In this document: positions 9,535-17,542 of the stretch, piece after piece
Layout: the number at the start of each line of letters is the position of its first letter
Numbering within the stretch: position 1 is the first letter of the stretch
NCBI RefSeq assembly: GCF_036013745.1
Contig: NZ_CP107880.1
Span: forward strand, 7,192,001 to 7,256,000
From: Streptomyces sp. NBC_00483
Lineage (GTDB): Bacteria; Actinomycetota; Actinomycetes; Streptomycetales; Streptomycetaceae
Length of the DNA stretch: 64,000 nucleotides
Direction: 5' to 3'
Program-made: the position numbers and the translations under genes
Notes under the pieces: model-generated
What the model was told of the DNA's origin: nothing
The model's input: only the letters and a program-made list of their open reading frames with translations
Databases searched by the model: none

Positions 9535-10413
9535 TCATCGTGTCGTGACGTTCGGCTTCGGTTTCGTCTTCTTCGGCTTCGGCTTGGGTGGCTTCTTGTC
9601 GTTGTCCTTCTCGCGTGCGTCGGGGGCCGGTTTCGGCCGGGACGCGGCGGGCGGCAGGGAGAACGAGGGGGTGGGCGACGGTGAGACCGGGGTCGCGGTG
9701 CCCGGTGCGGGGGTCGGTCCCGGTGGGGCGGGGGAGCGGGTGGCGGGCGGCGGGCTCGCGGTGGCGCCGTCGCGGGCGAGCGCGTCGAAGTCGACGAGGC
9801 CGGTGGCCTCCAGCACCTTGATGTGGTCGAGGACGGTGGTGTTGGCGTCGTCCGCGAGTTCCCGCACGAGCGCGTTGCGCGTCGAGGCGCGTACCTGGGC
9901 GACCAGCGAGAAGACCTGCCCGTGGGCGCGGCGGAGGATGTTGGCGAACTTCTGCTCGTAGTCCTCGCCTCTCGCGGCAGTCAACTCCCGTAACCAGCCC
10001 TGCTGTTGGGCGTTCGGCTGGCTGGGAAGTTCCAGGTTCATCCGGGCCGCGACCTCGCGCACCCGGGCGTCCAGGAACGTGTGCCCCTCGACGAGGTGCT
10101 TGCCCGCCGTCTCGACCGCCTTGCTGGGCGCCCGCTCCTCGGCCTGCTGTCCTGCGGGCAGCTCCCACAGCCCGGCCAGCCGCACCTTGGTGATGAAGAG
10201 GCGGTCGGTGGCGGACAGCGGCCCGAATCTGGTGGACACGGTCTGGGCGTTGAGCTCGTCGAGGCCGGTGCCGGAGCGGTCCGCGTACGACCACAGGGGG
10301 AAGACGAGCGCGGCCAGCGTCGCCACGAGTCCCGTGACGATGAGCGCGGTGCCGTTGACGCGGATTCCGTGGCCGGTGGCGCCGGGTGGGGTGGTGGGCG
10401 GGAACAATCGCAT
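9535..10413 (-). CDS. DUF4142 protein with N-terminal anchor and Lys/Pro tail
   Basis: A 292-residue envelope protein. A membrane helix at about 22-42 is followed by a ferritin-like helical DUF4142 domain (about 60-215: TDRLFITKVRLAGLWE, HTFLDARVREVAARMN). A Pro/Ser/Thr-rich linker and a lysine-rich end (KPPKPKPKKTKPKP) complete it. The charged tail may bind wall polymers or anionic lipids, which is inference. The ATG at 10413 has a perfect AGGAGG 4 bases upstream, so the longer frame to 10437 is rejected. DUF4142 has no proven biochemical role. It sits between the DUF692 and TIGR04222 genes. Confidence 0.83.
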   Translation of the reverse strand: MRLFPPTTPPGATGHGIRVNGTALIVTGLVATLAALVFPLWSYADRSGTGLDELNAQTVSTRFGPLSATDRLFITKVRLAGLWELPAGQQAEERAPSKAVETAGKHLVEGHTFLDARVREVAARMNLELPSQPNAQQQGWLRELTAARGEDYEQKFANILRRAHGQVFSLVAQVRASTRNALVRELADDANTTVLDHIKVLEATGLVDFDALARDGATASPPPATRSPAPPGPTPAPGTATPVSPSPTPSFSLPPAASRPKPAPDAREKDNDKKPPKPKPKKTKPKPNVTTR

Positions 10414-10522
10414 GGTGCCTCCTGGTGCGGCACGCACGCTAGCCTCCGGCTCGGGCGGGTGGGGTGGGCATCGGTCGGGTTTACGTCACCTGCGGTAGGT
10501 ATGCGGTCGCCGCGGGCCGCAC

Positions 10523-10672
10523 CGGGGTTGCGGACGCGGGGCTCTGCCCCGGACCCCGCTACTCAATCGCCGTAGGGGCTCAAATGGCTCGACCGTGCCG
10601 CGGGGCTTGGATGGTTCAGCCATGCCGCGGGACTTGGATGGCTCGGTTGCGCCGCAGGGGCTCTATTTGGTC
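10523..10672 (-). repeat. GC-rich dispersed repeat, copy C, with internal tandem units
   Basis: Starts like copy A, with the inverted core GGGGCTCTGCCCCGGACCCC and then CTCAATCGCCGTAGGGGCT. It then carries about three degenerate tandem units of roughly 28 bases built on GCCGCGGGGCTTGGATGG. The DUF692 gene on the minus strand stops (TAG) at its far edge. Confidence 0.7.
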
Positions 10673-11970
10673 CGCCGCAGTGCGAAAGCTGCGGTCTTCA
10701 GGGCTCGTGCTACCGGGCGGCCGGTCAAGGGCTTGGGGCCGGAGCGGTCGAGCCACCAGTGGGTCAACTCGCGGCGTGTGGCGGGCTCTTGGAGCCGTTG
10801 CGTGAGCAGGAGTTGCTCCGCGAAGTCGAGGGCATCGCGACGGTAGCCGTTCGTCATTGGCTGCCGGCGGGCGTAGTCGAGGAAGAGTGACCGGTACGCG
10901 GATTCGCCGAGGATCAGGGGGAGTTCGGGTGCCACCTTCGCGACGACGTCGGCCCGCTTGCCCGCGAGTGCCCGGGCCTGGACGGCGAGTCGCGCGCGGT
11001 CGAAGCCCTCCGGGGCGGGAGTGCCGGCGACGAGCGCGGACAGCAGGGCGGCCTGGTCGAGTGCGAGCCGCTGCCGCGTGGCGTCGTCGACGGGCGGGGC
11101 GGCGGGCGAGGTCATCCGGTCGTCAGGGGCCTGCGCGCGGGGGCCGGACCCGGCCGCGACCGTCTCCCGGACGACCTCCACCTCGCGCCCCAACTCCCCA
11201 AGGTCCTCGGGGAAGTTGTCATCGCGCTCGAGCAGTACACCCGGCGGGGTCACGCGCGAGGCCAGCTCGGCGAGTACGTCGAGCACGGCCGGCGGCACGG
11301 GGTGGGAGTGGCTGTCGTGCCAGACGCCGTCCCGCTCGAAGCCGCCCGCGACATGCACGTACGCGATGGCCTCGACCGGCAGCTCGGCCAGCGCCTTCGC
11401 CGGGTCCTCGCCGCGGTTGACGTGATTGGTGTGCAGATTGGCCACGTCGATGAGCAGCCGTACGCCGGTCCGCTCCACCAGCTCGTACAGGAACTGCCCC
11501 TCCGTCAGCTCCTCGCCCGGCCAGCCGAACAGTGCCGCGATGTTCTCCACCGCGAGGGGTACCGGCAGCGCGTCCTGGGCGATCCGGACGTTCTCGCACA
11601 GCACGTCGAGCGCGTCGCGGGTGCGCGGCACGGGCAACAGGTGCCCCGCCTCCAGCGGCTGCGAAGCGGTGCGCGCGCCCCCGGCACGTACGAACGCGAT
11701 GTGCTCGCTGACCAGCGGCGAACCGAGAGCCTCCGCGCACGCGGCGAGGTCGGCGAGCCGCCCCTCGTCGGGACGGTCGGCCCCGCCGAGGCCGATCGAG
11801 ACGCCGTGCGGGACGACGGTGACGCCGCGCTCGCGCAGCCGACGCAGGGAGTCCGGCAAATGCCCCGGACACAGATTCTCGGCGACGGCCTCGACCCAGT
11901 CGATGCCCTGCATGGCCTCGACCGTCTCCGCGATCTCGGGCCGCCAGCCGATCCCGGTACCCAGCTCCAT
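10663..11970 (-). CDS. DUF692 (MNIO) multinuclear iron oxidase with C-terminal partner domain
   Basis: A 435-residue protein. Residues 1-265 are a DUF692 TIM-barrel of the multinuclear non-haem iron-dependent oxidase family, whose characterised members (MbnB, TglH, ChrH) modify cysteines or other residues in ribosomal peptides. The expected metal ligands are all present: His55, Glu89/His90, Glu142/Asn143, Asp175, Asn178, His180, His183, His206, His221/His223 and Glu249. A linker (about 270-305) leads to a helical C-terminal domain of about 130 residues, possibly a substrate-recognition domain of the kind usually encoded separately. The ATG at 11970 follows GGAGGGGGAG. The peptide substrate is not known; neighbouring membrane proteins are candidates. 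Confidence 0.88.
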   Translation of the reverse strand: MELGTGIGWRPEIAETVEAMQGIDWVEAVAENLCPGHLPDSLRRLRERGVTVVPHGVSIGLGGADRPDEGRLADLAACAEALGSPLVSEHIAFVRAGGARTASQPLEAGHLLPVPRTRDALDVLCENVRIAQDALPVPLAVENIAALFGWPGEELTEGQFLYELVERTGVRLLIDVANLHTNHVNRGEDPAKALAELPVEAIAYVHVAGGFERDGVWHDSHSHPVPPAVLDVLAELASRVTPPGVLLERDDNFPEDLGELGREVEVVRETVAAGSGPRAQAPDDRMTSPAAPPVDDATRQRLALDQAALLSALVAGTPAPEGFDRARLAVQARALAGKRADVVAKVAPELPLILGESAYRSLFLDYARRQPMTNGYRRDALDFAEQLLLTQRLQEPATRRELTHWWLDRSGPKPLTGRPVARALKTAAFALRRTK

Positions 11971-12190
11971 GGAACTCCCCCTCCGCCGCCCTGCTTCCTG
12001 GTCTCCTGACCACGAAGGCACGGCGCGAACCCCTTCGGGACCACGTTCAGAGCAACATTTGAGGTTTCATCCATGGGCATCCGGCGGGGCAGCTTCAAGT
12101 GGCCGTCGGCGCGGCACAGGAACGGCCCGCCGCGGCGAGGACCGGGGACCCGGCCCGGCCTCCCGCGGAGTGGGGTAGCCTTCCGAGTGG

Positions 12191-12234
12191 CCCCGGCCGT
12201 CCGTCATCCCCCGTGCGGACGGGCGGGGTCTTTT
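12191..12234 (+). terminator. Intrinsic terminator without an obvious plus-strand gene
   Basis: The 13-base arms CCCCGGCCGTCCG and CGGACGGGCGGGG pair with one mismatch around a 12-base loop holding CCCCC, and are followed by TCTTTT on the plus strand. Both flanking genes are on the minus strand, so the T-run points to a plus-strand transcript, perhaps a small RNA. TAGCCT at 12176 could be its -10 box. It might instead serve the Pth2-like gene on the minus strand, where no T-run follows the stem. The rest of the gap 11971-12264 shows no gene. Confidence 0.55.
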
Positions 12235-12264
12235 ACGTGCCCGGGGCCCATTCGTGCCCGGGGC

Positions 12265-12990
12265 TCAGAGGTGGGCGAGGCCGGGCAGGAGATCGCCCGT
12301 GAGGGGTCCCTCGGACACGACGGTGTCGCTGGGCGGGATCTCCGTGAACCCGGCATCCCGTACGACCGGCAGTCCGCCCGTGGTCAGCGCGGGCCAGCGC
12401 GCCGGGTCGGCGGTCCGCACGGAGAGCGGGAAGCCCGCCTCACGCCACTCCTTGCGCTCCGCGTCGGACAGCTCCCACCAGGCGAGTTGGGCCCCGTGGC
12501 CGGCCTGCGCCATGGTCTTGCCCGCGGTCATGCCGAGGTCGGGGTTGAGCCAGAGGACCGGGGCCGAGGAGTCGGGGGCGGGCGGCGCCTCCGGGTCGTC
12601 GAGGTCCGTGCCGGAGACCTGGAGGCGGGCCAGGTCCTTGGGCCAGCCGTCGAGGGGGACCGGCGGGAAGACCCGTACCTCCGCGGACCCGGTGGTGACC
12701 GTGATCCCGTCGAGGGCCTCCGCGCGCCGCCACTCCGCGCCCCTCGCCCGCCGCACCACCTTGCGGATCCGGGCGTCCTGCCAGTCGTGCATCGCCTGCG
12801 CCCACGGTCCTTCACCGACCGAGCGCTCGTCCGAGAGGATCACCAACACGGCGCGCGCCGCGGCCTCCAGGGCGTCCGTACGCGTCGGGGGCGCGGCCCG
12901 CTCGATACGTACGACGAGCGGCAGCACGAACTCGCGTGCGCTGGGCTCGGGGTGGGAGGGGGTGTCGGTACGGGGGGCATCACTGGTCAC
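12265..12990 (-). CDS. Peptidyl-tRNA hydrolase, Pth2-like
   Basis: A 241-residue protein whose C-terminal half carries the Pth2-family signature: LNPDLGMTAGKTMAQAGHGA, in which Lys, Gln and His match conserved Pth2 residues, and SVRTADPARWPAL. The reaction would be cleavage of peptidyl-tRNA to recycle tRNA. The N-terminal half (about 15-150) is an extension not found in archaeal Pth2, which is about 120 residues, so the substrate could differ. The GTG at 12990 begins VTSDAPRTD; further upstream the frame runs into repeat D, where codons look like noise. Streptomyces normally also has a bacterial Pth elsewhere. Confidence 0.82.
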   Translation of the reverse strand: MTSDAPRTDTPSHPEPSAREFVLPLVVRIERAAPPTRTDALEAAARAVLVILSDERSVGEGPWAQAMHDWQDARIRKVVRRARGAEWRRAEALDGITVTTGSAEVRVFPPVPLDGWPKDLARLQVSGTDLDDPEAPPAPDSSAPVLWLNPDLGMTAGKTMAQAGHGAQLAWWELSDAERKEWREAGFPLSVRTADPARWPALTTGGLPVVRDAGFTEIPPSDTVVSEGPLTGDLLPGLAHL

Positions 12991-13022
12991 CGGTCCAGTC
13001 TGCCAGGCGGTCGGCCGACCCC

Positions 13023-13190
13023 CACGCCACGGGGCTCTGCCCCGGACCCCGCGGGCTCTCGTACGAAAGGCGGGCTTGATTTGCCGGGGCCGCTTGAATG
13101 GGCGGGGTCGCTTGGTGGGGTGGGGTTGAAAAGATCGGGGCTCCGCCCCGGGCCCCGCGGGCTCTCGTCCGAAGAGCGGGCTTGAATGGC
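13023..13190 (-). repeat. GC-rich dispersed repeat, copy D, two tandem units
   Basis: Two units about 120 bases apart share GGGGCTCTGCCCCGGACCCC (or GGGGCTCCGCCCCGGGCCCC) followed by CGCGGGCTCTCGT, a short variable stretch and GCGGGCTTGAA/T. It fills the gap between the divergent Pth2-like and ABC transporter genes, ending about 45 bases before the ABC start, so promoters must lie beside or inside it. Confidence 0.65.
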
Positions 13191-13235
13191 TCAGCCGCCG
13201 CCGGGGCCCCAGCACGTGTAGGGGAACATGACCGC

Positions 13236-14072
13236 ATGCACGTCACGCTCCGCGGCGCGGGTCGCCGCTATGGACTTGGTGGGCCCTGGGTGTTGCGCGG
13301 GGTCGACATGGACGTGCCCGAGGGGGCCGTGTTCCGGGTGCGGGGGCCCAACGGCACGGGGAAGTCCACGCTGTTGCGGCTGGTCGCCGGGATCGACGCG
13401 CCCACCGAGGGCCGGGTCATCGGCCGCCCGCGCACCGCCTACGTCCCCGAACGCTTCCCGCCCGCCCTGCCGTTCACCGCCCGCGCCTACCTCACGCACA
13501 TGGGCCGCATCCACGGCCTCGGCCGCCCGACGGCCGCGCGGCGGGCGGGGGAGTGGCTGGAGCGGTTCGGCGCCGGTGCCTACGCGGGGTCACCCCTCGC
13601 CGAGCTGTCCAAGGGCAGCAGCCAGAAGGTGGCGGTGGCCGCGGCCCTGCTCGCGGAGCCGGAGCTGCTCGTCCTCGACGAGGCCTGGACCGGCCTCGAC
13701 ACCGCCGCCCGCGACACGCTCGACGACGCCGTCGCCGAACGCGCCGGGGCCGGCGCCGCCGTGCTCTTCGTCGACCACGACCCGCGCCGCCTGACCGGCA
13801 CCGCCGACGCGACGTACGAGGTCGAGGAGGGGGCCGTGCTGCGGAGCGAGGGAGGCGGCGGGGCGACCGTGGTCGTCGACGCCGCCGGGCCCGCGGGCCA
13901 CGAGCCCGCCCTGTCGCACCCGCACACCCACGTCCGCCTCGACCCCCGCACCGTACGGATCACCACGGACGCCGCGCACTCCGACGCTGTGCTGCGCACG
14001 CTGCTCGCCGCCGACCCGCCCTGGCACATCGTCGCCGTCCGCACGCCCGAGCCCACGGAGAACAACGGATGA
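13236..14072 (+). CDS. ABC transporter ATP-binding protein
   Basis: A 278-residue ATPase subunit of an ABC transporter. Walker A is GPNGTGKST, the signature loop is the variant LSKGSSQKVA in place of LSGGQ, Walker B is LLVLDEAW, and the H-loop is VDHD. A C-terminal extension of about 70 residues (from VVVDAAG on) is atypical and may contact the membrane partner. The ATG at 13236 has AGGGGAAC 8 bases upstream. Its TGA overlaps the next gene's ATG (ATGA), so the pair is translationally coupled. Cargo is unknown; the form suits an exporter. Confidence 0.9.
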   Translation: MHVTLRGAGRRYGLGGPWVLRGVDMDVPEGAVFRVRGPNGTGKSTLLRLVAGIDAPTEGRVIGRPRTAYVPERFPPALPFTARAYLTHMGRIHGLGRPTAARRAGEWLERFGAGAYAGSPLAELSKGSSQKVAVAAALLAEPELLVLDEAWTGLDTAARDTLDDAVAERAGAGAAVLFVDHDPRRLTGTADATYEVEEGAVLRSEGGGGATVVVDAAGPAGHEPALSHPHTHVRLDPRTVRITTDAAHSDAVLRTLLAADPPWHIVAVRTPEPTENNG

Positions 14073-14737
14073 CCACGGCCCTGCTCTCCTACCAGTCGGC
14101 CCTGCTGCTGCGCTCGCAGCGCTGGCTGGCGCCGGTCGTCCTCTACGCCGCGTTCGCCGCAGTCGGCGTGCAGGCGGGGCAGCCGGTGCTCGACTCCCTC
14201 GGGTACACCGCAGCGGCCCTGCTCCCCGTGGGGGCCTGGCTGGCGCGGATATGCGTCACCAACGAGCCGCCCGCTGCCCGCAGTTGCACCGCTGCGGCGA
14301 CGGCGCCGTGGCGCGCCCACGCGGCGAGCCTGGCCGCCGCGTTCCTCGCCACGCTGGCCGTCGGCGTCGCGGCGACCGTGGTCGTGGCGCTGATCAGCGA
14401 CGGGGTCAGCACCGATCGCCTGGTGCGCGTGGCCAAGTGGCCGGCCGCCGGGGCCGGGCTGCTCGCCGTGCTGGTGTGCGCCCTCGTCGGCGTCGCCGTC
14501 GGGGCCGTCACCACCTGGCCCGTGGTGCGCGGCACAGGGCTCGGCGTGGCCACCTTGGTGCTGTGCGCGCTCGTCGCGCTGATCGCCCCAGGATCACCGG
14601 CGAAGTCGGTGGTCAGTGCCCTGGTGACCGGGTCGCAGGACGGGGCGGTGCCGGTCCTGCTGCTGCCGCTCGCAGGGGCGGTGGCCGTGGCCGGGATCTG
14701 CGCGGCGGCGGCCTGCGCCCTCGCTTCCCGCCGCTGA
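14069..14737 (+). CDS. ABC transporter membrane subunit
   Basis: A 222-residue hydrophobic protein with about six membrane helices (for example WLAPVVLYAAFAAVGV and FLATLAVGVAATVVVALIS). The start overlaps the stop of the ATPase gene by 4 bases, so it is the natural permease partner. There is no signal peptide and no substrate-binding protein nearby, consistent with an export system. The residues give no clue to the cargo. Confidence 0.85.
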   Translation: MTTALLSYQSALLLRSQRWLAPVVLYAAFAAVGVQAGQPVLDSLGYTAAALLPVGAWLARICVTNEPPAARSCTAAATAPWRAHAASLAAAFLATLAVGVAATVVVALISDGVSTDRLVRVAKWPAAGAGLLAVLVCALVGVAVGAVTTWPVVRGTGLGVATLVLCALVALIAPGSPAKSVVSALVTGSQDGAVPVLLLPLAGAVAVAGICAAAACALASRR

Positions 14738-14744
14738 GGCCCGG

Positions 14745-14927
14745 CTAGCCAGAGCAGGCCGTGCGCTGCGCCTCCTGCCACTCGCAGACCGGGCACAGCG
14801 TGATGCCCTTCGTCGACTCCGGGTACTCCGTCGGCTTCCGGCACAGCACGCACTCGGCGAACGGCTCGCCAGGCGCAGCAGTGGGTGCCGGGCGCTCCTC
14901 GGGGCCACCGGCGCAGTAGTCGCTCAT
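14745..14927 (-). CDS. Small zinc-ribbon-like protein
   Basis: A 60-residue protein with two CxxC knuckles (CVLC and CPVC) spaced by 17 residues, a typical zinc ribbon, plus single cysteines at each end. The ATG at 14927 has TGGAG just upstream; the longer frame to 14990 lacks this. Likely cytoplasmic, function unknown. It may bind nucleic acid or a protein partner, which is inference from size and fold only. Confidence 0.72.
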   Translation of the reverse strand: MSDYCAGGPEERPAPTAAPGEPFAECVLCRKPTEYPESTKGITLCPVCEWQEAQRTACSG

Positions 14928-14986
14928 GGCTCCAGCGTACGTACACGGGCGTACGGCCAGCGCGGGCGAGCACGGCCAAGCCACGG

Positions 14987-15889
14987 TCACGCCCCGCGCG
15001 CCGCCCCCACCAGATCCGACACCCGCACGAACCGGTACCCCTTCGCCCGCAGCTTCGGCACCACCGCCCGCACCACCCGCTCCGTCGTCGGCGCCGCGCT
15101 GCGCGTGCAGTGCATGACGACGACCGAACCGGGCCGCACCCCGTCGAGCACCTGCCGGGTCACGGCGTCCGCGTCCGTGGCGAACGCGTCACCGCTCACC
15201 ACGTCCCATTGCACCGCCGTCACCCCGGTCGGCGTCAGCGCCCGCAGCGCCGCCCGGTCGTAGCAGCCGCCGGGGAACCGGAAGTACGGCACGACATGCT
15301 CGACCCCCGCCTTCCGGAACGCGCCGAACGCGCGGTCGACATCGGCCCGCATGCCCCGTGCCGGCACCCTCGGCAGTCCGTAGCAGTCCCCGGTGAAGGC
15401 GTAGTGGCTGTACGAGTGGTTGGCGACCTCGAACAGCCGGTCCCGGCCGATGTCCTTGGCCTCCGTGGGGTACTCCTCGGCCCAGCGCCCGGTCATGAAG
15501 ACCGTGGCAGGGACCTTCAACTTACGTAGGGTGCCCACCAGTTGAGGGTTGTCGAAGCGCTCCCCGGCCCGCGCCCGCGCCCCCTGGTCGGCCGTCATGT
15601 CGGCGTCGAAGGTGAGCGCTACGGTCCGGTTCTTCGTCGCCGCGCCGCGCTTGAAGACGGGGGTGGTGCCGCCCGGGCCGGGAGCGAGGGTGGGCTTGGG
15701 GGTCTTCTTCGGTTTCGGGGACGCCTTCGGTGAGCTGTCCGGGGCGCCTTTCCGGGGGCTCTCCTGGGAGCCGGTGGGGCGCGTCGCGCCCGAGACCCCC
15801 GACGAGGAGGGTTCGCCGCATCCGGCGAGGCCGAGAGCGAGCGCGCCCAGGGCGCAGGCCGCGGTCACGCGGCGTACATGTCTGATCAC
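14987..15889 (-). CDS. Polysaccharide deacetylase (NodB) lipoprotein
   Basis: A 300-residue lipid-anchored enzyme removing N-acetyl groups from a cell-wall or surface polysaccharide. The lipobox LAGC places the lipidated residue at Cys24. A Ser/Pro/Lys linker runs to about residue 75. NodB motifs follow: TFDAD (Asp95 catalytic base, Asp97), NHSYSH with metal ligands His158 and His162, RFPGG near 204, and a late VVMH block with the second catalytic histidine. All key residues are present, so it should be active with a divalent metal. It faces outward on the membrane. Chitin-type or peptidoglycan substrates both fit. Confidence 0.92.
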   Translation of the reverse strand: MIRHVRRVTAACALGALALGLAGCGEPSSSGVSGATRPTGSQESPRKGAPDSSPKASPKPKKTPKPTLAPGPGGTTPVFKRGAATKNRTVALTFDADMTADQGARARAGERFDNPQLVGTLRKLKVPATVFMTGRWAEEYPTEAKDIGRDRLFEVANHSYSHYAFTGDCYGLPRVPARGMRADVDRAFGAFRKAGVEHVVPYFRFPGGCYDRAALRALTPTGVTAVQWDVVSGDAFATDADAVTRQVLDGVRPGSVVVMHCTRSAAPTTERVVRAVVPKLRAKGYRFVRVSDLVGAARGA

Positions 15890-15980
15890 GCGCCGACAGT
15901 ATCGTCGGATTTACCTCAAATCGTGCAAATCGGACTCGCGAGGAGGGGCGTGATCTCGTGCAGTGGGGTACCCGGCCCCC

Positions 15981-16346
15981 ATGACGACACCAATGGCTTC
16001 CCCCGACCCCTCCACCTCGGTCGTCCCGTTCGTCGTCGGCCTGGTGATCGCGCTGGCCCTGATCTGGGCGGTCTGGATGGGCATCAGGTTCCGACGCCGG
16101 GAACCGGGCCCACCCGACCCGGCCGACCAGCCGAAACTCCCGCGTACGGGCCCGGTGGAAGAGGTCCGCGAGATGCGGGAGCCCGACGAGATGCCGCACA
16201 CGGACGACGGCGGCTCCCGCCTGCCCCCGCACGAGCTGCCCGGCTTCGGCAACGCGGGCAGCAAGCGCAGCACTGACCAGCGGCCGCGCCACTGGAGCCG
16301 GGACGGCGGCGACGCAGCCGGCAGCGGCGGCCCGGGGCGCACCTGA
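15981..16346 (+). CDS. DUF6479-type small membrane protein
   Basis: A 121-residue protein with one membrane helix near the N-terminus (VVPFVVGLVIALALIWAVW) and a charged, proline-rich cytoplasmic tail including EEVREMREPDEMPHTDDGG and LPPHELPGFGN, blocks I recognise from small conserved Streptomyces proteins. The ATG at 15981 is used; a GTG at 15963 is an alternative, and neither has an ideally spaced ribosome site. Function unknown. Confidence 0.75.
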   Translation: MTTPMASPDPSTSVVPFVVGLVIALALIWAVWMGIRFRRREPGPPDPADQPKLPRTGPVEEVREMREPDEMPHTDDGGSRLPPHELPGFGNAGSKRSTDQRPRHWSRDGGDAAGSGGPGRT

Positions 16347-16433
16347 GGGGACGGGCCACGCGCGGGGGGCACGCGTTACGGAGCGTGACCCTTCAGCGCG
16401 CGGCCCCGGCCCGGGTTCTGCCTCGGCCCGGGG

Positions 16434-16694
16434 TCAGTGCGCCGCCCCGGCCCGGGCGCGTCGGCGGCGCTCGGCCCGCAGCAGCCGGGCCCGCTCACCC
16501 TCGGAGGTCCCGCCCCAGACCCCCGACGTCTGCTCCGTGGCGACGGCCCACCGCAGGCACTCCGTGATCACCGGGCAGCTTCGGCACACCTCCTTGGCGG
16601 CCTCTACGTCATCCATGGCGGGCCCGGTCGTGCCGACAGGGAAGAAGACGTCCGGGTCCTCATCGACACACGCCGCGCTGTCCAGCCACTCCAT
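16434..16694 (-). CDS. WhiB-family iron-sulfur regulator
   Basis: An 86-residue WhiB-like (Wbl) protein that holds a 4Fe-4S cluster and acts with the principal sigma factor or as a redox or nitric-oxide sensor. The four cluster cysteines are AAC, then EVCRSC, then TEC, in the family spacing. The turn GVWGG and a basic C-terminus (RLLRAERRRRARAG) follow. The ATG at 16694 has GAGGA 8 bases upstream. Start codons at 16709 (GTG) and 16721 (ATG) lie in the same frame but lack a good ribosome site. Closest in size and shape to WblE/WhiB1-type proteins; the exact subclass is not certain. Confidence 0.93.
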   Translation of the reverse strand: MEWLDSAACVDEDPDVFFPVGTTGPAMDDVEAAKEVCRSCPVITECLRWAVATEQTSGVWGGTSEGERARLLRAERRRRARAGAAH

Positions 16695-16925
16695 CTCCGT
16701 GTTCCTCACTGGTAACGGCATGCGGCGGCGGGTGCCCCCAACACCCGTACGGAAACGCGGAGTTTGAGCGCCGCAGGCAGGGGGACCCGGATCGCGGCCG
16801 AAAGGCCAGGGGAGCAAAGGGAAGTCGGGGCCGGGCGGGGTGCATCCCCGCCCGGCCCCGACGTCGCCCTGCGACATGGAGCGGGAGGGGCTACAACGGA
16901 ACGGAGTGGAAGGGAGTGAGCCGCC

Positions 16926-17249
16926 ATGCCCAGCGGATCGAGCGCCAAGCGTGAGCGCCAGTACGAGAAGATCAGGAAGAGCGCCCAGGACCGGGGCGAG
17001 AGCACGTCGCGGGCCAAGGAGATCGCCGCCCGCACGGTGAACAAGGAACGTGCGAGGAGCGGCGAGTCGAAGCAGGCGAGCCGCACATCGACGCAGGACA
17101 TCTCCTCGGGCAGGCGCGGCGGCCTCCGCTCCCACCAGGGCGCCGGCGGTCCGACGAGGGACCAGCTCTACGAAGAGGCCAAGAACCGCGGCGTCGAGGG
17201 CCGCTCGAAGATGAACAAGGACGAACTCGCCAAGGCACTGGGGCGCTGA
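16926..17249 (+). CDS. Small basic conserved protein ('plasmid stabilization' type)
   Basis: A 107-residue, highly charged protein. Residues 1-60 are rich in Arg, Lys and Ser (RERQYEKIRKSAQDRG, RAKEIAARTVNKERAR). A C-terminal SAP-like or Rho-N-like helical motif follows (TRDQLYEEAKNRGVEGRSKM, then NKDELAKAL). It has been annotated as a plasmid stabilization protein in many actinobacteria, without solid evidence. The fold suggests nucleic-acid binding. GGGAGTGAG sits upstream of the ATG. The acidic gene downstream starts 7 bases after the stop. Confidence 0.82.
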   Translation: MPSGSSAKRERQYEKIRKSAQDRGESTSRAKEIAARTVNKERARSGESKQASRTSTQDISSGRRGGLRSHQGAGGPTRDQLYEEAKNRGVEGRSKMNKDELAKALGR

Positions 17250-17256
17250 TCACTTC

Positions 17257-17523
17257 ATGGCAAAGCAACCGGGCGCCGTCCCGCGGGACCTCCCCGACCA
17301 GCAGGCGGACACCGAAGAAACCGAAACCACCGGGCCCGGCACGAACCCCGAGCCCGACACCGACGCCGAGCAGCGGGCCGGGGCCGAGGGCGCCCCGGAG
17401 GACGAGTCCGGGCCCGACGTCACCGTCCCCGACTCGGACGTGGCGGGCACCGGCCGCACCGGCGCACCCCATGCCCCGGGCGTCCACCCGGACCAGCCCG
17501 TCCCGGACGAACCCGCCGACTGA
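17257..17523 (+). CDS. Small acidic hypothetical protein
   Basis: An 88-residue, very acidic and disordered-looking protein (rich in Glu, Asp, Pro, Gly, Thr) with no membrane segment and no recognisable domain. It follows the basic protein at 16926-17249 by 7 bases, probably in one transcript. The opposite charges suggest the two could interact, which is inference. Codon bias fits a real gene. Confidence 0.6.
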   Translation: MAKQPGAVPRDLPDQQADTEETETTGPGTNPEPDTDAEQRAGAEGAPEDESGPDVTVPDSDVAGTGRTGAPHAPGVHPDQPVPDEPAD

Positions 17524-17542
17524 CACTGACTCCCATAGCGCG

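Noticed and set aside
12191..12234. 6C-type RNA
   Set aside because: Only one hairpin with five, not six, loop cytosines was found; the second conserved hairpin is missing.
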